Positions 26,049-35,287 of a stretch of 45,865 nt of DNA are shown here, piece after piece. Source of the stretch: an uncultured delta proteobacterium (GTDB lineage Bacteria > Bdellovibrionota_C > UBA2361 > OMII01); NCBI GenBank assembly GCA_903904735.1, contig CAIVDM010000065.1, positions 1 to 45,865 on the forward strand. The letters are read 5' to 3'. A program made the translations under genes and the position numbers. The notes beneath the pieces are model-generated. The model saw only the letters and a program-made list of their open reading frames with translations, did not search any database and was not told the origin of the DNA. The stretch's first letter is position 1. Each line of letters begins with the position of its first letter.

Positions 26049-28058
26049 TCACGACTCGAGTGGTAAAGCTCTCCTACGTGGCACCGCCCTCAAAGCGGCC
26101 TCAATCTCAGATCGCGTGAAGGGCTTATCGAGAAACGACACATTCGTTGATACGGTTCGCATCCGTTGGCGAAGAGACGGATCGCCGCTTGCGACGATAA
26201 TCGACAGTCCTGGTCGTTGAAAGTTAAGCTGCGCGGCGAGGTCTGTCGCTCTACTAGAAGGCATTTGATCATCGAGTATCACAAGGTCCACATTAGGCGC
26301 GCTCTCCAGGGTTTTTAGGAGGGAGCGACCATCGGCCGCCGTTGTTATCGAATGTCCCATTTCAGAGAGTATATTGGTGAACATATCGCGAATTAGTGGC
26401 TCATCGTCGGCTATAACAATTGATAAAGCTGAGTTAGTTCTCGTTGGTGCCACGAGGTCTCTCGCCTCTGGGGATTTGTCGAGTGGAAGATAAACACGAA
26501 AAATAGTTCCGCCCGAGTCCGAGTTCACTTCAACAGTGCCCCTCAATCTATCCACGATCGTCTTAACCGATAGGAGGCCGAGTCCGTGCCCAGCCGAGTC
26601 GAGTTTTGACGATACGGGCTGTTGGAATAACCGTGGGAGGAGGAGAGGGTCGATTCCGGGTCCATTATCCGAAACGGTTAGAGCGGCAACGCTGGTTTCG
26701 GTTGTCGGACCACGGATCAAGTCGATCTCGACCTTAATTGTTCCCGCGCTTTTGAGTGCCTCTTGAGCGTTCAGTATTAGATTCGAAAGTATCTGGGCGA
26801 CATCGGCGTAGGTGGCCGCTACGTACAGCGGTGTGTTCGTCGTCTGGCTTGCTGTCAAAGTGATTCCAGGGCCCAGGAGCGAACGAATAAGCGCGGTACT
26901 CTGCTCGAGGGCGCGATTGAGTGAGATGGTGGCGACTTGTTCCTGCCCCTCTCCCTCCATATTGGCGACTCTCTTCGAAAGGGTAGCGCACAGCTCTAAC
27001 GTACGTTGAATAGCGGAGAACTCTGGCGAGTCAACTTCACGAGAGGCTCGCATGGTTTGCGCTAGCGCAGCCGTTAACAGATTGTTCAGATCGTGAATAA
27101 CGCAAGCGGTCGCTTGAGTGAGTTGAGCGCTATGATTCGATACGCTATCGGCATCGTTTACACGCTGCCCCACAAGATCATGGGCGATAACTGATGTCTC
27201 AGCTTGGGGGGCTTTGAACGCCCTGGCATTAAATTCAATGAATGTTCCGTCACGCCCCCTGCATCGCACCGAGATTTGTTCAGAACCTCCAGGAGTTGCT
27301 TGCTGTGAGAATGGTGCTAGCAGAAGTGGTACATCCGTGGGGTGCACGAAATCCTGAAGATAGATCGGACGTTGAAACCTCTCGCTCTCTAAGAGCCCTA
27401 GCATGCATACAGTGGAGGGGCTCACATACTCGCATAAACCGCACAGCAGATATCGAATTGAGAGGGTATTCGGGGTGTTAAGAAGCGAACGATAGTGGCG
27501 CTCGGTGTCGGTGAGAGTTCTTAAGGTCGCGGCATATTTGGAAATGTCGCGGACGACTAGCCAGATTCTGCGCAGATAGTGGCCGCTCAGCATGCCGTAT
27601 ACGGCGCATGAGGCGCTCCAGCTGCTTCCGTCTTGTTGTCGAAGGACTAGCTCGAGGGGCATTGGAGAAAGAGATGCTTGGTGCCACACGGAGAAGAGCT
27701 TTGGCCAGTCTCGGCTCTCCGGCAATAGCTCGGCAATCGAGGCGCCCAGAATGCTTTCCACTTCTCGTTCTTGAAGCATTTCCAGTAAGACTTCATTCGC
27801 TTCCATACATACCGATTCGTGTCCATAGACTGCGGAGACGAAGTCGGTCGTGCCGATTCGGGTATCAACCGGATGGAGAAGCTCGAAACAACCTATGGCT
27901 GCGGAACTAGAGTGGACTAACAGTCGGAAGTCGTCGATTGAAAGGGGACTAACCGTGATCTTTTGGTCGCAGCTGGCGATTGAGCTCGACAGGTCACGAG
28001 ACCTCCGCGTTGTATCGAAAGTAGAAGGTATTGATTCGCCCCTGCCTTTCCTCGGCAT
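26049..28058 (-). CDS. Hybrid sensor histidine kinase with PAS domains and C-terminal receiver
   Basis: 669 residues, apparently soluble: I see no membrane segment. Two PAS-like regions (about 45-180 and 188-295) precede the kinase core. The phospho-accepting His is H322 in VIHDLNNLLTAAL, an NtrB-like H-box. The N-box is LSNLILNAQEAL (N430), G1 is VSDNGPGID and G2 is GHGLGL (490-495). The receiver has acidic pair D551-D552, phosphoacceptor D596 in DLVILDDQMP and K645 in FLDKPF, so it looks fully active. It has no adjacent separate response regulator. The signal is likely cytoplasmic. It lies downstream of pgk but is separated by 307 bp with a large inverted repeat, so it probably has its own promoter. 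Confidence 0.9.
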   Translation of the reverse strand: MPRKGRGESIPSTFDTTRRSRDLSSSIASCDQKITVSPLSIDDFRLLVHSSSAAIGCFELLHPVDTRIGTTDFVSAVYGHESVCMEANEVLLEMLQEREVESILGASIAELLPESRDWPKLFSVWHQASLSPMPLELVLRQQDGSSWSASCAVYGMLSGHYLRRIWLVVRDISKYAATLRTLTDTERHYRSLLNTPNTLSIRYLLCGLCEYVSPSTVCMLGLLESERFQRPIYLQDFVHPTDVPLLLAPFSQQATPGGSEQISVRCRGRDGTFIEFNARAFKAPQAETSVIAHDLVGQRVNDADSVSNHSAQLTQATACVIHDLNNLLTAALAQTMRASREVDSPEFSAIQRTLELCATLSKRVANMEGEGQEQVATISLNRALEQSTALIRSLLGPGITLTASQTTNTPLYVAATYADVAQILSNLILNAQEALKSAGTIKVEIDLIRGPTTETSVAALTVSDNGPGIDPLLLPRLFQQPVSSKLDSAGHGLGLLSVKTIVDRLRGTVEVNSDSGGTIFRVYLPLDKSPEARDLVAPTRTNSALSIVIADDEPLIRDMFTNILSEMGHSITTAADGRSLLKTLESAPNVDLVILDDQMPSSRATDLAAQLNFQRPGLSIIVASGDPSLRQRMRTVSTNVSFLDKPFTRSEIEAALRAVPRRRALPLES

Positions 28059-28277
28059 ACTATCTCGTTCTGTCCAGACCTCGTAAGTGGATTAATCACT
28101 GACCAACGCCATCAGCTATATCACGGTTCCCTCGAAGTGGAAGGAAAAAATGAGCCTTGATTCAGAGATGGAACTGCGCAGCGGCTCCCCGAGATTGGGG
28201 TCAGGGGGTCTGAGGGCGGGGAAAACCATCACAATTCAAGGATGTGCGTGGGTCTCTTGAAAGCCGAACCCGAGCCT

Positions 28278-28361
28278 GGACAGGACGGCACCTGTATGAC
28301 CCTTGGACAAATGACGTTAGTCCAAGGGCTTAACCTACCCGTGCCGTCCCTCCACCTGTCC
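28278..28361 (-). repeat. Nested inverted repeat just after the pgk stop
   Basis: The inner hairpin is CCCTTGGAC 28300-28308 with GTCCAAGGG 28320-28328 (9 bp perfect, 11-nt loop). The outer stem is GGACGGCAC 28283-28291 with GTGCCGTCC 28341-28349 (9 bp perfect). It is extended by GGACA 28278-28282 with TGTCC 28357-28361 across a 7-nt one-sided bulge. It begins 4 nt after the pgk stop in the direction of transcription. There is no T-run on either strand, so it is not a standard terminator. The remainder of 28059-28277 shows no gene; the kinase promoter should lie there. Confidence 0.7.
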
Positions 28362-28365
28362 GCCG

Positions 28366-29538
28366 CTATTCTAATGCTCGAATACCAGGGAGCGAGTTGC
28401 CCTCCAATAACGCCAGGAAGGCGCCGCCAGCGGTGGAGATGAAACTAAACTTATGAGCCAACTGCATATGGTGTATCGCCGCGTCAGTGTCCCCGCCGCC
28501 AACAACTGTTAGCCCATGGGCGTTGGCGATTGATTCACACATATCGTGCGTACCTTTCGCGAAGTCCTCGTTTTCATAGGCGCCCATCGGTCCGTTCCAA
28601 ACGATTGTCTCGGCGGTATGGAGAGCCTCTCTGTAGAGCAGGCTCGTAGCGGGTCCGATATCAAGCGCCATGGTGTCCGCGGGTATTTCTTGTACGGGAA
28701 CGGGGCGACCAAGTCCTTGGCTAGACAGCGAGGGAGCGACCACAACATCTACCGGCAGATAAACCTTACAATCTCGACGAGCTAAAGTTCCTAATAGCTC
28801 AAGAGCTTTGCCGGCGAGATCCGGCTCGTATAGAGAGCGACCCATTTGGAGCCCCTGCGCGGCAAGGAACGTGTTCGCCATGGCGCCGCCGATGATTAGC
28901 TTGTCTGCTTTCGTGGAAAGATTAACAAGGGCGCTCAGCTTGCTTGAAACTTTAGAGCCACCAATTACCACGCAGAGCGGTTTTTTTGGATTCTCCAGAG
29001 CTTGCTTGTAATAATTGATCTCCTTCTGCATGAGGAGTCCCGCCGCCTTCGCCTTGAAGAGTCGTGGAACGCCGACCACTGAAGCGTGGCTTCTGTGCGC
29101 GGTCGCGAAGGCGTCACTGATGAATACATCTCCCAGTTTAGCGAGTTGCGCTGAGAACTCAGGATCGTTCTTCTTCTCACCTGGATGGAATCGGAGGTTC
29201 TCAAGGAGAAGCACTTGTCCATCGCGAAGCTCTGACACCATTTTAGTGACCTCCGGGCCAACGCACTCGGGCGCCAGGGCTACATCCGTATTCAAAAGCT
29301 CCGCTAGACGGCGAGCGACTGGTCGTAGTGAAAACTTCGGGTCGACGCCGGATGGCTCCCCCAGATGAGACATCAATACTGCCCGACCACCTTGCGAGAG
29401 CACCGCTTGAAGAGTGGGTAAAAACTGCTTGATGCGGTTGTCGTCAGTGATCTCCTGCTGTTCGTTTAACGGCACGTTAAGGTCGGCGCGAATCAACACT
29501 CGTTTGCCCGTAAAACTGAGATCTCGTAAGTCCTGCAT
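28366..29538 (-). CDS. pgk: Phosphoglycerate kinase
   Basis: 390 residues, the usual length. It transfers phosphate from 1,3-bisphosphoglycerate to ADP in glycolysis (reverse in gluconeogenesis). The N-terminal RADLNVPL block (17-24) contains the conserved Asp and Asn. KVSSKLSAL, GPMGAYENEDFAKGT and VVGGGDTDAAI mark the C-terminal nucleotide domain. The usual SHLGRP reads SHLGEP here, with Glu61 in place of the Arg that contacts 3-phosphoglycerate in other enzymes. The start ATG 29538 was chosen over a start at 29610, because homology begins at MQDLRDL and GAGGAAG lies ten bases before it. It follows the Nif3-like gene by 93 bp. Confidence 0.94.
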   Translation of the reverse strand: MQDLRDLSFTGKRVLIRADLNVPLNEQQEITDDNRIKQFLPTLQAVLSQGGRAVLMSHLGEPSGVDPKFSLRPVARRLAELLNTDVALAPECVGPEVTKMVSELRDGQVLLLENLRFHPGEKKNDPEFSAQLAKLGDVFISDAFATAHRSHASVVGVPRLFKAKAAGLLMQKEINYYKQALENPKKPLCVVIGGSKVSSKLSALVNLSTKADKLIIGGAMANTFLAAQGLQMGRSLYEPDLAGKALELLGTLARRDCKVYLPVDVVVAPSLSSQGLGRPVPVQEIPADTMALDIGPATSLLYREALHTAETIVWNGPMGAYENEDFAKGTHDMCESIANAHGLTVVGGGDTDAAIHHMQLAHKFSFISTAGGAFLALLEGNSLPGIRALE

Positions 29539-29631
29539 AATTTCCACTTCCTCTTGTTTAAACTGAACATGAATTGAGCGCGCACGCGTATCGTCTGCGA
29601 CCAAGACCACGGCCGTGACCTGGGGTAGGGC

Positions 29632-30405
29632 TTATATTCCCGTTGGCTCACTAATCCACTCTGTTTTTACCCCAAATTTCTCTCCAAGTACACGCTCCAG
29701 GGCTCGTACTCCGAAGGTCTCGCTTGCGTAATGACCCATGCAGACAACTGAGCAGTTCAGATCTCGCGCGGAATGATAGGCTTCCTGTTTTGGCTCGCCA
29801 GTGATTAGCAGGTCTAGTCCTCTCTCTACAGTCTCTGGGATGAGGCTAGAGGCTGAGCCCGTGGCGATTCCGATATGCTGTACGGTCGTCCGACCGAATG
29901 GCAGTGTAAGAGATGGCTTTAGGGCTCCCTCACATTGGGACAGACGCATTGTTATTTCGCTTAACGACAGTGGGGCGGGGAGGGTGGCGACCGCCCCGAT
30001 TGGGCTGCCTTTGTAGTGAAAGAATGGTTGGATATCACTTGCCCCTAACAGTCGAGCCAGCTGGGCGGCGTTGCCGAGCGTGGCGTGTCCATCAAGTGGG
30101 AGGTGTGCCGCGTAAAGCGAGAGTCCTCGTTCGAAGCAGAGTGTTAATTTTCGGGCCAACGGGCCGACGAAAGGCTCCAACTTTCCCCACATTATGCCGT
30201 GATGGACGACTAGGAGCTGGCAGTTTCGGCGGCAGGCCTCGGTCAATACTGACATTCCGGCATCAACCGCGAAGCCAACCGTGGTCAGGTCTCGGCGAGG
30301 GCTTTCGACCTGTAATCCATTATGCGCGATGTCAGAATAAGATGACACGTTAAGCTCTTGATCGAGGAAGTTTACCAAATCTGGCAAGGCAACGGTCGCG
30401 CTCAT
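29632..30405 (-). CDS. Nif3/DUF34-family metal-binding protein
   Basis: 257 residues from ATG 30405, which has GGAG nine bases upstream; ATG 30420 and TTG 30432 in frame are alternatives. The family (often named GTP cyclohydrolase 1 type 2 homolog or YbgI) forms hexameric rings with a di-metal site, and its true reaction is unsettled. Visible ligands are the VVHHGIMWG histidines near residue 75, DGHATLGN-type Asp/His near 110, and MGHYASE near the C-terminus. It is divergent from accD with a 219-bp shared region and is upstream of pgk. Confidence 0.88.
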   Translation of the reverse strand: MSATVALPDLVNFLDQELNVSSYSDIAHNGLQVESPRRDLTTVGFAVDAGMSVLTEACRRNCQLLVVHHGIMWGKLEPFVGPLARKLTLCFERGLSLYAAHLPLDGHATLGNAAQLARLLGASDIQPFFHYKGSPIGAVATLPAPLSLSEITMRLSQCEGALKPSLTLPFGRTTVQHIGIATGSASSLIPETVERGLDLLITGEPKQEAYHSARDLNCSVVCMGHYASETFGVRALERVLGEKFGVKTEWISEPTGI

Positions 30406-30624
30406 AGTCTTTGACTCCATTTGTAACGCCAATCACAGGAGCCTAAGGGCTCAGCTCGGAGGGGTCAATGCGGATTGTTGGGCTAAGGTGTTGGATGAAC
30501 CAGACTTATTCGCATGAGAGCGATGGTTGCCTCACCTTGTGGCGATCTGCTACTTTTAGCGGCTAGTCACAGCGGGCGCATAACAGCCCCGCGATGGGTT
30601 TGATGTTTAAGAGGTCGTAATCTA

Positions 30625-31479
30625 ATGGGATGGTTCACTCGAAGTAAGGCTCCAAAGCAGACGGCGGATGTGGCAGAGCCGCTGCAGTTACCGGATGACA
30701 TTTGGACCAAGTGTCCGAAGTGCGAGGCGATTCTTTATACGAAGGACCTTCGTCGAGCCTTCGGCGTATGTCCTAAGTGCACCCACCATTTCCGCTTGAC
30801 CGCGCGTCAGCGCATACCAATTCTTGTCGATCGACATTCGTTTATTGAGTTGGACAGTAACCTTAGGTCCGTAGACCCGCTTAATTTTAAGGACAAGAAG
30901 AAGTACAAGGATCGTCTCAAGGATACTGAGAAGAAGACGGGTTCTATCGAGGCGGTGATTACGGGGCGAGCTCGAATCTTAAACATCCCCGTGATGTTAG
31001 GTGTTTTTGACTCATCCTTTATGGGTGGGAGTATGGGCTCGGTCGTTGGTGAAAAGCTCGCCCGGCTCATAGAGCTTGGAGTCAGTGAAAAACGGCCTGT
31101 TCTTATTATCTCCGCTTCCGGAGGCGCGCGTATGCAGGAGGGGTTGTTTTCCCTGATGCAGATGGCGAAGGTAAGCGCGGCGCTCGCGAAACTCGGACAG
31201 AGTCATATCCCATACATCTCAATCTTGACTGACCCAACAACAGGCGGAGTCGCTGCCTCGTTGGCCATGTTAGGAGATCTCATTATCGCCGAGCCGGATG
31301 CGCTAATTGGCTTCGCGGGACCTCGGGTGATTGAGGGAACTATCAAGCAAAAGCTCCCCGAAGGGTTTCAGCGCTCCGAGTTTCTCCTTGAGCATGGAAT
31401 GGTTGACCGAATCGTTTCACGCACCGCGATGAGGGATGAATTAGGAACGCTACTTCGAAATTTCGGATTCGGTATCTAA
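30625..31479 (+). CDS. accD: Acetyl-CoA carboxylase carboxyltransferase, beta subunit
   Basis: 284 residues. With AccA it transfers the carboxyl group from biotin-BCCP to acetyl-CoA, giving malonyl-CoA for fatty acids. The N-terminal zinc ribbon is CPKC at 30-33 and CPKC at 49-52. The crotonase-fold core shows SASGGARMQEGLFSLMQM, DPTTGGVAASLAMLGD and GFAGPRVIEGTI. A GAGGT ribosome site lies about nine bases before the ATG. lptD starts 40 bp after the stop, so both may be co-transcribed, linking acyl supply and LPS export. Confidence 0.96.
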   Translation: MGWFTRSKAPKQTADVAEPLQLPDDIWTKCPKCEAILYTKDLRRAFGVCPKCTHHFRLTARQRIPILVDRHSFIELDSNLRSVDPLNFKDKKKYKDRLKDTEKKTGSIEAVITGRARILNIPVMLGVFDSSFMGGSMGSVVGEKLARLIELGVSEKRPVLIISASGGARMQEGLFSLMQMAKVSAALAKLGQSHIPYISILTDPTTGGVAASLAMLGDLIIAEPDALIGFAGPRVIEGTIKQKLPEGFQRSEFLLEHGMVDRIVSRTAMRDELGTLLRNFGFGI

Positions 31480-31519
31480 ACCTCTTTCGCCACGCCGCAT
31501 GGCTCGTTAAGGTTACGGG

Positions 31520-34087
31520 GTGAAGACTCGTACCTTTAGTTTTTCTAGTTTCGTTACTCGCGCCTCGATCGGTTCGTTCGTGTTGTGTTGCTTGGTCGCG
31601 GTGGCGAGTCTACCTGTGTGGTCTAGCGCCGTTCACGCCCAATCGTCATCGGGATCGAAGATCGTCTTTGGTGGCGACACGCCCGCCGAAAAACAGGCAC
31701 AGCAGGCATTGGTGAAGGAGGCTGTTAAACCCAAAATGGTGCCATCCGCGCCCGAGGGGTTGGACTTTCAGGCCCCAGTTATCGAGTTCAAGAACGAGGC
31801 GCATCAAATCGTCGGTAAGGGCGGAGTTTTAATCTCCGAGGGCGGCGTGCAGGTTCAAGCGGACCAGGGAACCTTCAACACAGAAACGAAGCAGGGAGAC
31901 GTTTCCGGAAACGTGCTCATGAGTAGCTCGGCTGGGGTGCTGTCCGCGGAATCGGCGACCGTTCGAGTTGAGGGAGAAACAGGTGATTTCTCGAATCTCG
32001 AGTTCGACGTCGAGGAAGAGGGGTATCACATCACCTCGACAAAGGCGCGCAAGATATCTGAGTTTGAGTTTGAGTTGGAAGATTCCGCCATGACTACCTG
32101 TCGTTGCCAGGATGGCGCGAAGCCGTGGGAGATTCAGTCGAGTTCGTGCAGTATCACCCAGAAGGGATACGCCCACTCCTATGGTTCAAAGGTTTATTTT
32201 GAGGGAGTTCCGATTTTCTACAGTCCATACTTGGTTTTCCCCGTGAAGAACGAGCGAGCGTCGGGTTTATTGCCGGCGCAGGTTGGAGTTAATAGTCGAG
32301 ATGGGTTTCAGTACATACAGCCCATATTTTTGAACGTCGATGAGACGACTGGATTCACTGTCACTCCGTTCATCGCCGCGCGGTCTCGAGTGGGAAGCGA
32401 GCTAACCTTTGAGCGAATTTTCTCAGAGACGCACGCTCTTAACGGAGGTGTGTTGTATTCAAATGAATCTCTGAGGGGTGACAGCCTGCGAGGTCTTAAC
32501 ATAAGCGGAGTTTCAGATCCGACAATAGATACGAACCGATTCGGAGGTTTTTACAAGCAGCGTTGGACATCTCCGAAAGAGTCTCCTTCGCCGATCGAGT
32601 TTATAGCCGACGGTCATTATACCAGCGACAATCTTTTCTTGCGTGAAATTCCCGAACCAAACATTGGAAGCCGACAGGATCAGTTTTTAGTTTCAACAGC
32701 GCTTGTTCGAGGCACCGCGTTTGAAGCGCTCAATCTTGAGGCTCGGACAGAGTACAACCAGGCCTTGCTGCAGGATCAGGACCTCCAGTTTCAGAGAGTG
32801 CCGGAGTTCGCGGCGTCGACAACTCGGACATTCCGTCCTTTTGGAATGAACCCTCTTGGCTTGAAGGTCGTTACGAGTGGTGATGCCATCGCGACGGATT
32901 TCGTTCGTAATGAGGGCTATGACGGATGGCGACTCGACCTCCATCCGAAAGTCGCTGTCCCGTTTCACGTGGAAAACTACGTGCGGTCGCAAGCGGCCGT
33001 GGAGTTGCATCAGACCAATTACAGCTTGCGTGATACGACTCTTCCGGCGAGCGCGACCCCTTTACCCGATGGCTCGACGCAGCTTGAGGATCAGACGAGC
33101 AGAACGTTGCCGATTTTTAGTTACGGTATGTCGACAGGGGTAGAGAGGGTCTACGCGCTGGAGCGGGGAAATCTGTTTTCGAAGTTTGTTGGTTTGGGGG
33201 CTCGTAATGAGGGCAGTGAGCTGACCAAGCTAAAGCATACGCTAGAGCCAATGGTTTCCTACGCGTATGTCCCTAATGTGGACCAGTCCGAGAACCCGCT
33301 TTTTGACCAACTCGATAGGTTTCGTGAGCGCAGCTTGGTTACCTATGGTTTAACCAGTCGGTTGTATGGACGATTCAATGAGCCCTACGAACGCACGAGA
33401 GAGATCGAGGATCTTACGCAAACAGGCGACACGGTTCCTATGTTTGATATGTCGCAAGCCCTGATCGATTTTGGCCGGGGAATGGTGCTGGCGCCTGAAC
33501 GACAGGTGGACCTGCGAGAAGGAGAGATCCGAGAGCTTGGTAATGTCTATGTTCGTCAAGGTTATGACTACATCGAAGCGAATAAGGATCTCGATCCAAG
33601 CAGAGACGGATTCACGGATCTAAACGCTGGATTCGTGCTCTCTCCGTCTTATTATTTTTCCGCTGGATTTGACTCAAACATTCGCGTTGGCAAGCCCGAT
33701 GACTCTGAGCTCGATTACGACACTTTTTCGAGTAATAGCGTCTCACTTGGCTTTCGAGATGATCGAGATGACGCACTACGATTTCGATATACCTTCGTTG
33801 ATAAAAACCAGGGATCATCGACGAGTAGCGGCGTTAACCAGGTTGAGGGTAACTTTGAGCTGAAGTTGCATGAGCAGTTACGCGCCGGCGCTTACGCGAG
33901 ATTTGACGCTGAAGAGAACGAGTTTATAGAGAGTCAGGGTCTGGTCCGGTTCATGAACTCGTGCAAATGCTGGAGCTTGGACCTCGGAATTGGTGAGCGC
34001 ATTAATCCCGATCGTAAGCAGGTACTTTTGAGTTTTACGTTCGGCGGACTCGGTTCAATTCGACAGGGATACGGCGTATCTCAGTAA
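31520..34087 (+). CDS. lptD: LPS-assembly protein LptD (outer-membrane LPS translocon)
   Basis: 855 residues from GTG 31520, with AAGG seven bases upstream. A signal peptide (SIGSFVLCCLVAVASLPVW, cleaved near VHAQ) is followed by an OstA/LptA-like beta-jellyroll (about 60-190). The large C-terminal beta-barrel follows, with LVFPVKNERASGLLPAQVG and repeated alternating strands. It inserts LPS into the outer leaflet. Cysteines in the mature part form two C-x-C pairs, C194/C196 near the jellyroll-barrel junction and C815/C817 near the C-terminus, plus C210. This suggests inter-domain disulfides as in E. coli but in a different layout. No lptE gene is evident here. Confidence 0.92.
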   Translation: MKTRTFSFSSFVTRASIGSFVLCCLVAVASLPVWSSAVHAQSSSGSKIVFGGDTPAEKQAQQALVKEAVKPKMVPSAPEGLDFQAPVIEFKNEAHQIVGKGGVLISEGGVQVQADQGTFNTETKQGDVSGNVLMSSSAGVLSAESATVRVEGETGDFSNLEFDVEEEGYHITSTKARKISEFEFELEDSAMTTCRCQDGAKPWEIQSSSCSITQKGYAHSYGSKVYFEGVPIFYSPYLVFPVKNERASGLLPAQVGVNSRDGFQYIQPIFLNVDETTGFTVTPFIAARSRVGSELTFERIFSETHALNGGVLYSNESLRGDSLRGLNISGVSDPTIDTNRFGGFYKQRWTSPKESPSPIEFIADGHYTSDNLFLREIPEPNIGSRQDQFLVSTALVRGTAFEALNLEARTEYNQALLQDQDLQFQRVPEFAASTTRTFRPFGMNPLGLKVVTSGDAIATDFVRNEGYDGWRLDLHPKVAVPFHVENYVRSQAAVELHQTNYSLRDTTLPASATPLPDGSTQLEDQTSRTLPIFSYGMSTGVERVYALERGNLFSKFVGLGARNEGSELTKLKHTLEPMVSYAYVPNVDQSENPLFDQLDRFRERSLVTYGLTSRLYGRFNEPYERTREIEDLTQTGDTVPMFDMSQALIDFGRGMVLAPERQVDLREGEIRELGNVYVRQGYDYIEANKDLDPSRDGFTDLNAGFVLSPSYYFSAGFDSNIRVGKPDDSELDYDTFSSNSVSLGFRDDRDDALRFRYTFVDKNQGSSTSSGVNQVEGNFELKLHEQLRAGAYARFDAEENEFIESQGLVRFMNSCKCWSLDLGIGERINPDRKQVLLSFTFGGLGSIRQGYGVSQ

Positions 34088-34263
34088 GTTATTGATAACT
34101 TTATTCTTACTCCGTTGGAGTCGCGGATCGCACAGCACTCTGCAGGGTCGTATCATTAGAGATAATGCCGTGATGTTACTGGTCTTTTAGCCTTTTTTGC
34201 GATAGTGTCCCCCATCTGTCCGCATAGAGGACCAATAGGTAGTGTTTTGTAAGAGGGAGCGTT

Positions 34264-35283
34264 GTGAAAGTACTAGTCACAGGAGCCGCTGGATTTATCG
34301 GAAGTAACTTGGTGCATCTTTTGGCGCGCGAGCGGCCAGAATGGAAGATCACCGCGCTTGACCTCCTTACATACGCTGGAAATGTTAAGAACCTAACGGC
34401 ACTGTTGGACGAGAATCGCATCACGTTCGCGCGAGTCGATATTACTGATGAAGTCGCGATTGGCGCGCTCTTCGAGCGAGAACGATTCGATCTGGTCTTT
34501 CACCTCGCCGCCGAAAGTCACGTCGATCGTTCGATTATGTCCTCACTTGAGTTCGTCAGAACTAATGTTCTTGGCACTCAGGTTCTGCTGGACGCCGCGT
34601 TGAAGGCGGGCGTTGGAAGATTCGTTCATATCTCAACTGATGAGGTGTATGGATCGCTTGGACCAACGGGATATTTTTTGGAAACCACTCCGCTAGATCC
34701 GACAAGTCCCTATGCGGCGTCCAAGGCCGCCTCTGACTTGATTGTACTAGCGTTCTGTAAGACGCATAATTTTAACGCCTCTGTGACTCGCTGTACCAAC
34801 AACTATGGTCCCTTTCATTTCCCGGAGAAGTTGATTCCGTTGTTCATCACTAACGCTATGGAGGGCAAGAAGTTGCCGCTCTACGGGGATGGTATGAACG
34901 TGCGTAGTTGGCTGTACGTTACCGATCACTGTGACGCGCTTTTACGGGTGGCGGAGAAAGGGAAAGCAGGTGAGGTATACAATATCGGGGGAGGCGCTGA
35001 CGCTGAGTTGCCCAACAGAGAAGTGACGTTCGCGATTCTGGATATGCTTGGCAAGTCTAGAGATTTAATACAGCCCGTGGGGGATAGGCCCGCGCATGAC
35101 CGCCGCTACGCGATTGATCACTCAAAGATATCCAATGAATTGGGCTGGAAGCCATCGACTCCCTTCATGAAGGGTCTCGAGATGACGGTTGCTTGGTATC
35201 AGGCGAATCGTCCGTGGTGGGAGGAGATCAAAAGCGGCGCGTATTTGTCATACTACGAGCGAAACTACGCGAATCGAGGTTAG
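34264..35283 (+). CDS. rfbB: dTDP-glucose 4,6-dehydratase
   Basis: 339 residues. It converts dTDP-glucose to dTDP-4-keto-6-deoxyglucose, the second step of dTDP-L-rhamnose synthesis. It is an extended SDR with NAD loop GAAGFIGSN (7-15), catalytic T125-D126-E127 in STDEVYG, and Y150-x3-K154 in YAASK. RCTNNYGPFHFPEKLIPLFI is split as expected for the family, with the typical YGDGMNVRSWLYVTDH substrate region. The start is GTG 34264 after GAGGGAG. rfbD follows after 4 bp. The other two enzymes of the pathway (RfbA, RfbC) are not in the window. Confidence 0.95.
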   Translation: MKVLVTGAAGFIGSNLVHLLARERPEWKITALDLLTYAGNVKNLTALLDENRITFARVDITDEVAIGALFERERFDLVFHLAAESHVDRSIMSSLEFVRTNVLGTQVLLDAALKAGVGRFVHISTDEVYGSLGPTGYFLETTPLDPTSPYAASKAASDLIVLAFCKTHNFNASVTRCTNNYGPFHFPEKLIPLFITNAMEGKKLPLYGDGMNVRSWLYVTDHCDALLRVAEKGKAGEVYNIGGGADAELPNREVTFAILDMLGKSRDLIQPVGDRPAHDRRYAIDHSKISNELGWKPSTPFMKGLEMTVAWYQANRPWWEEIKSGAYLSYYERNYANRG

Positions 35284-35287
35284 TGCG

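Noticed and set aside
28242..28442. Rightward 66-codon frame over the pgk 3' end
   Set aside because: It coincides with the nested inverted repeat and overlaps pgk in antisense, so it is open by chance.
34086..34101. AT-rich palindrome (AAGTTAT-TG-ATAACTT) at the lptD stop
   Set aside because: A 7-bp AT-rich stem with a 2-nt loop is too weak for a terminator, and it overlaps the stop codon. It could be a binding site, but nothing supports that.
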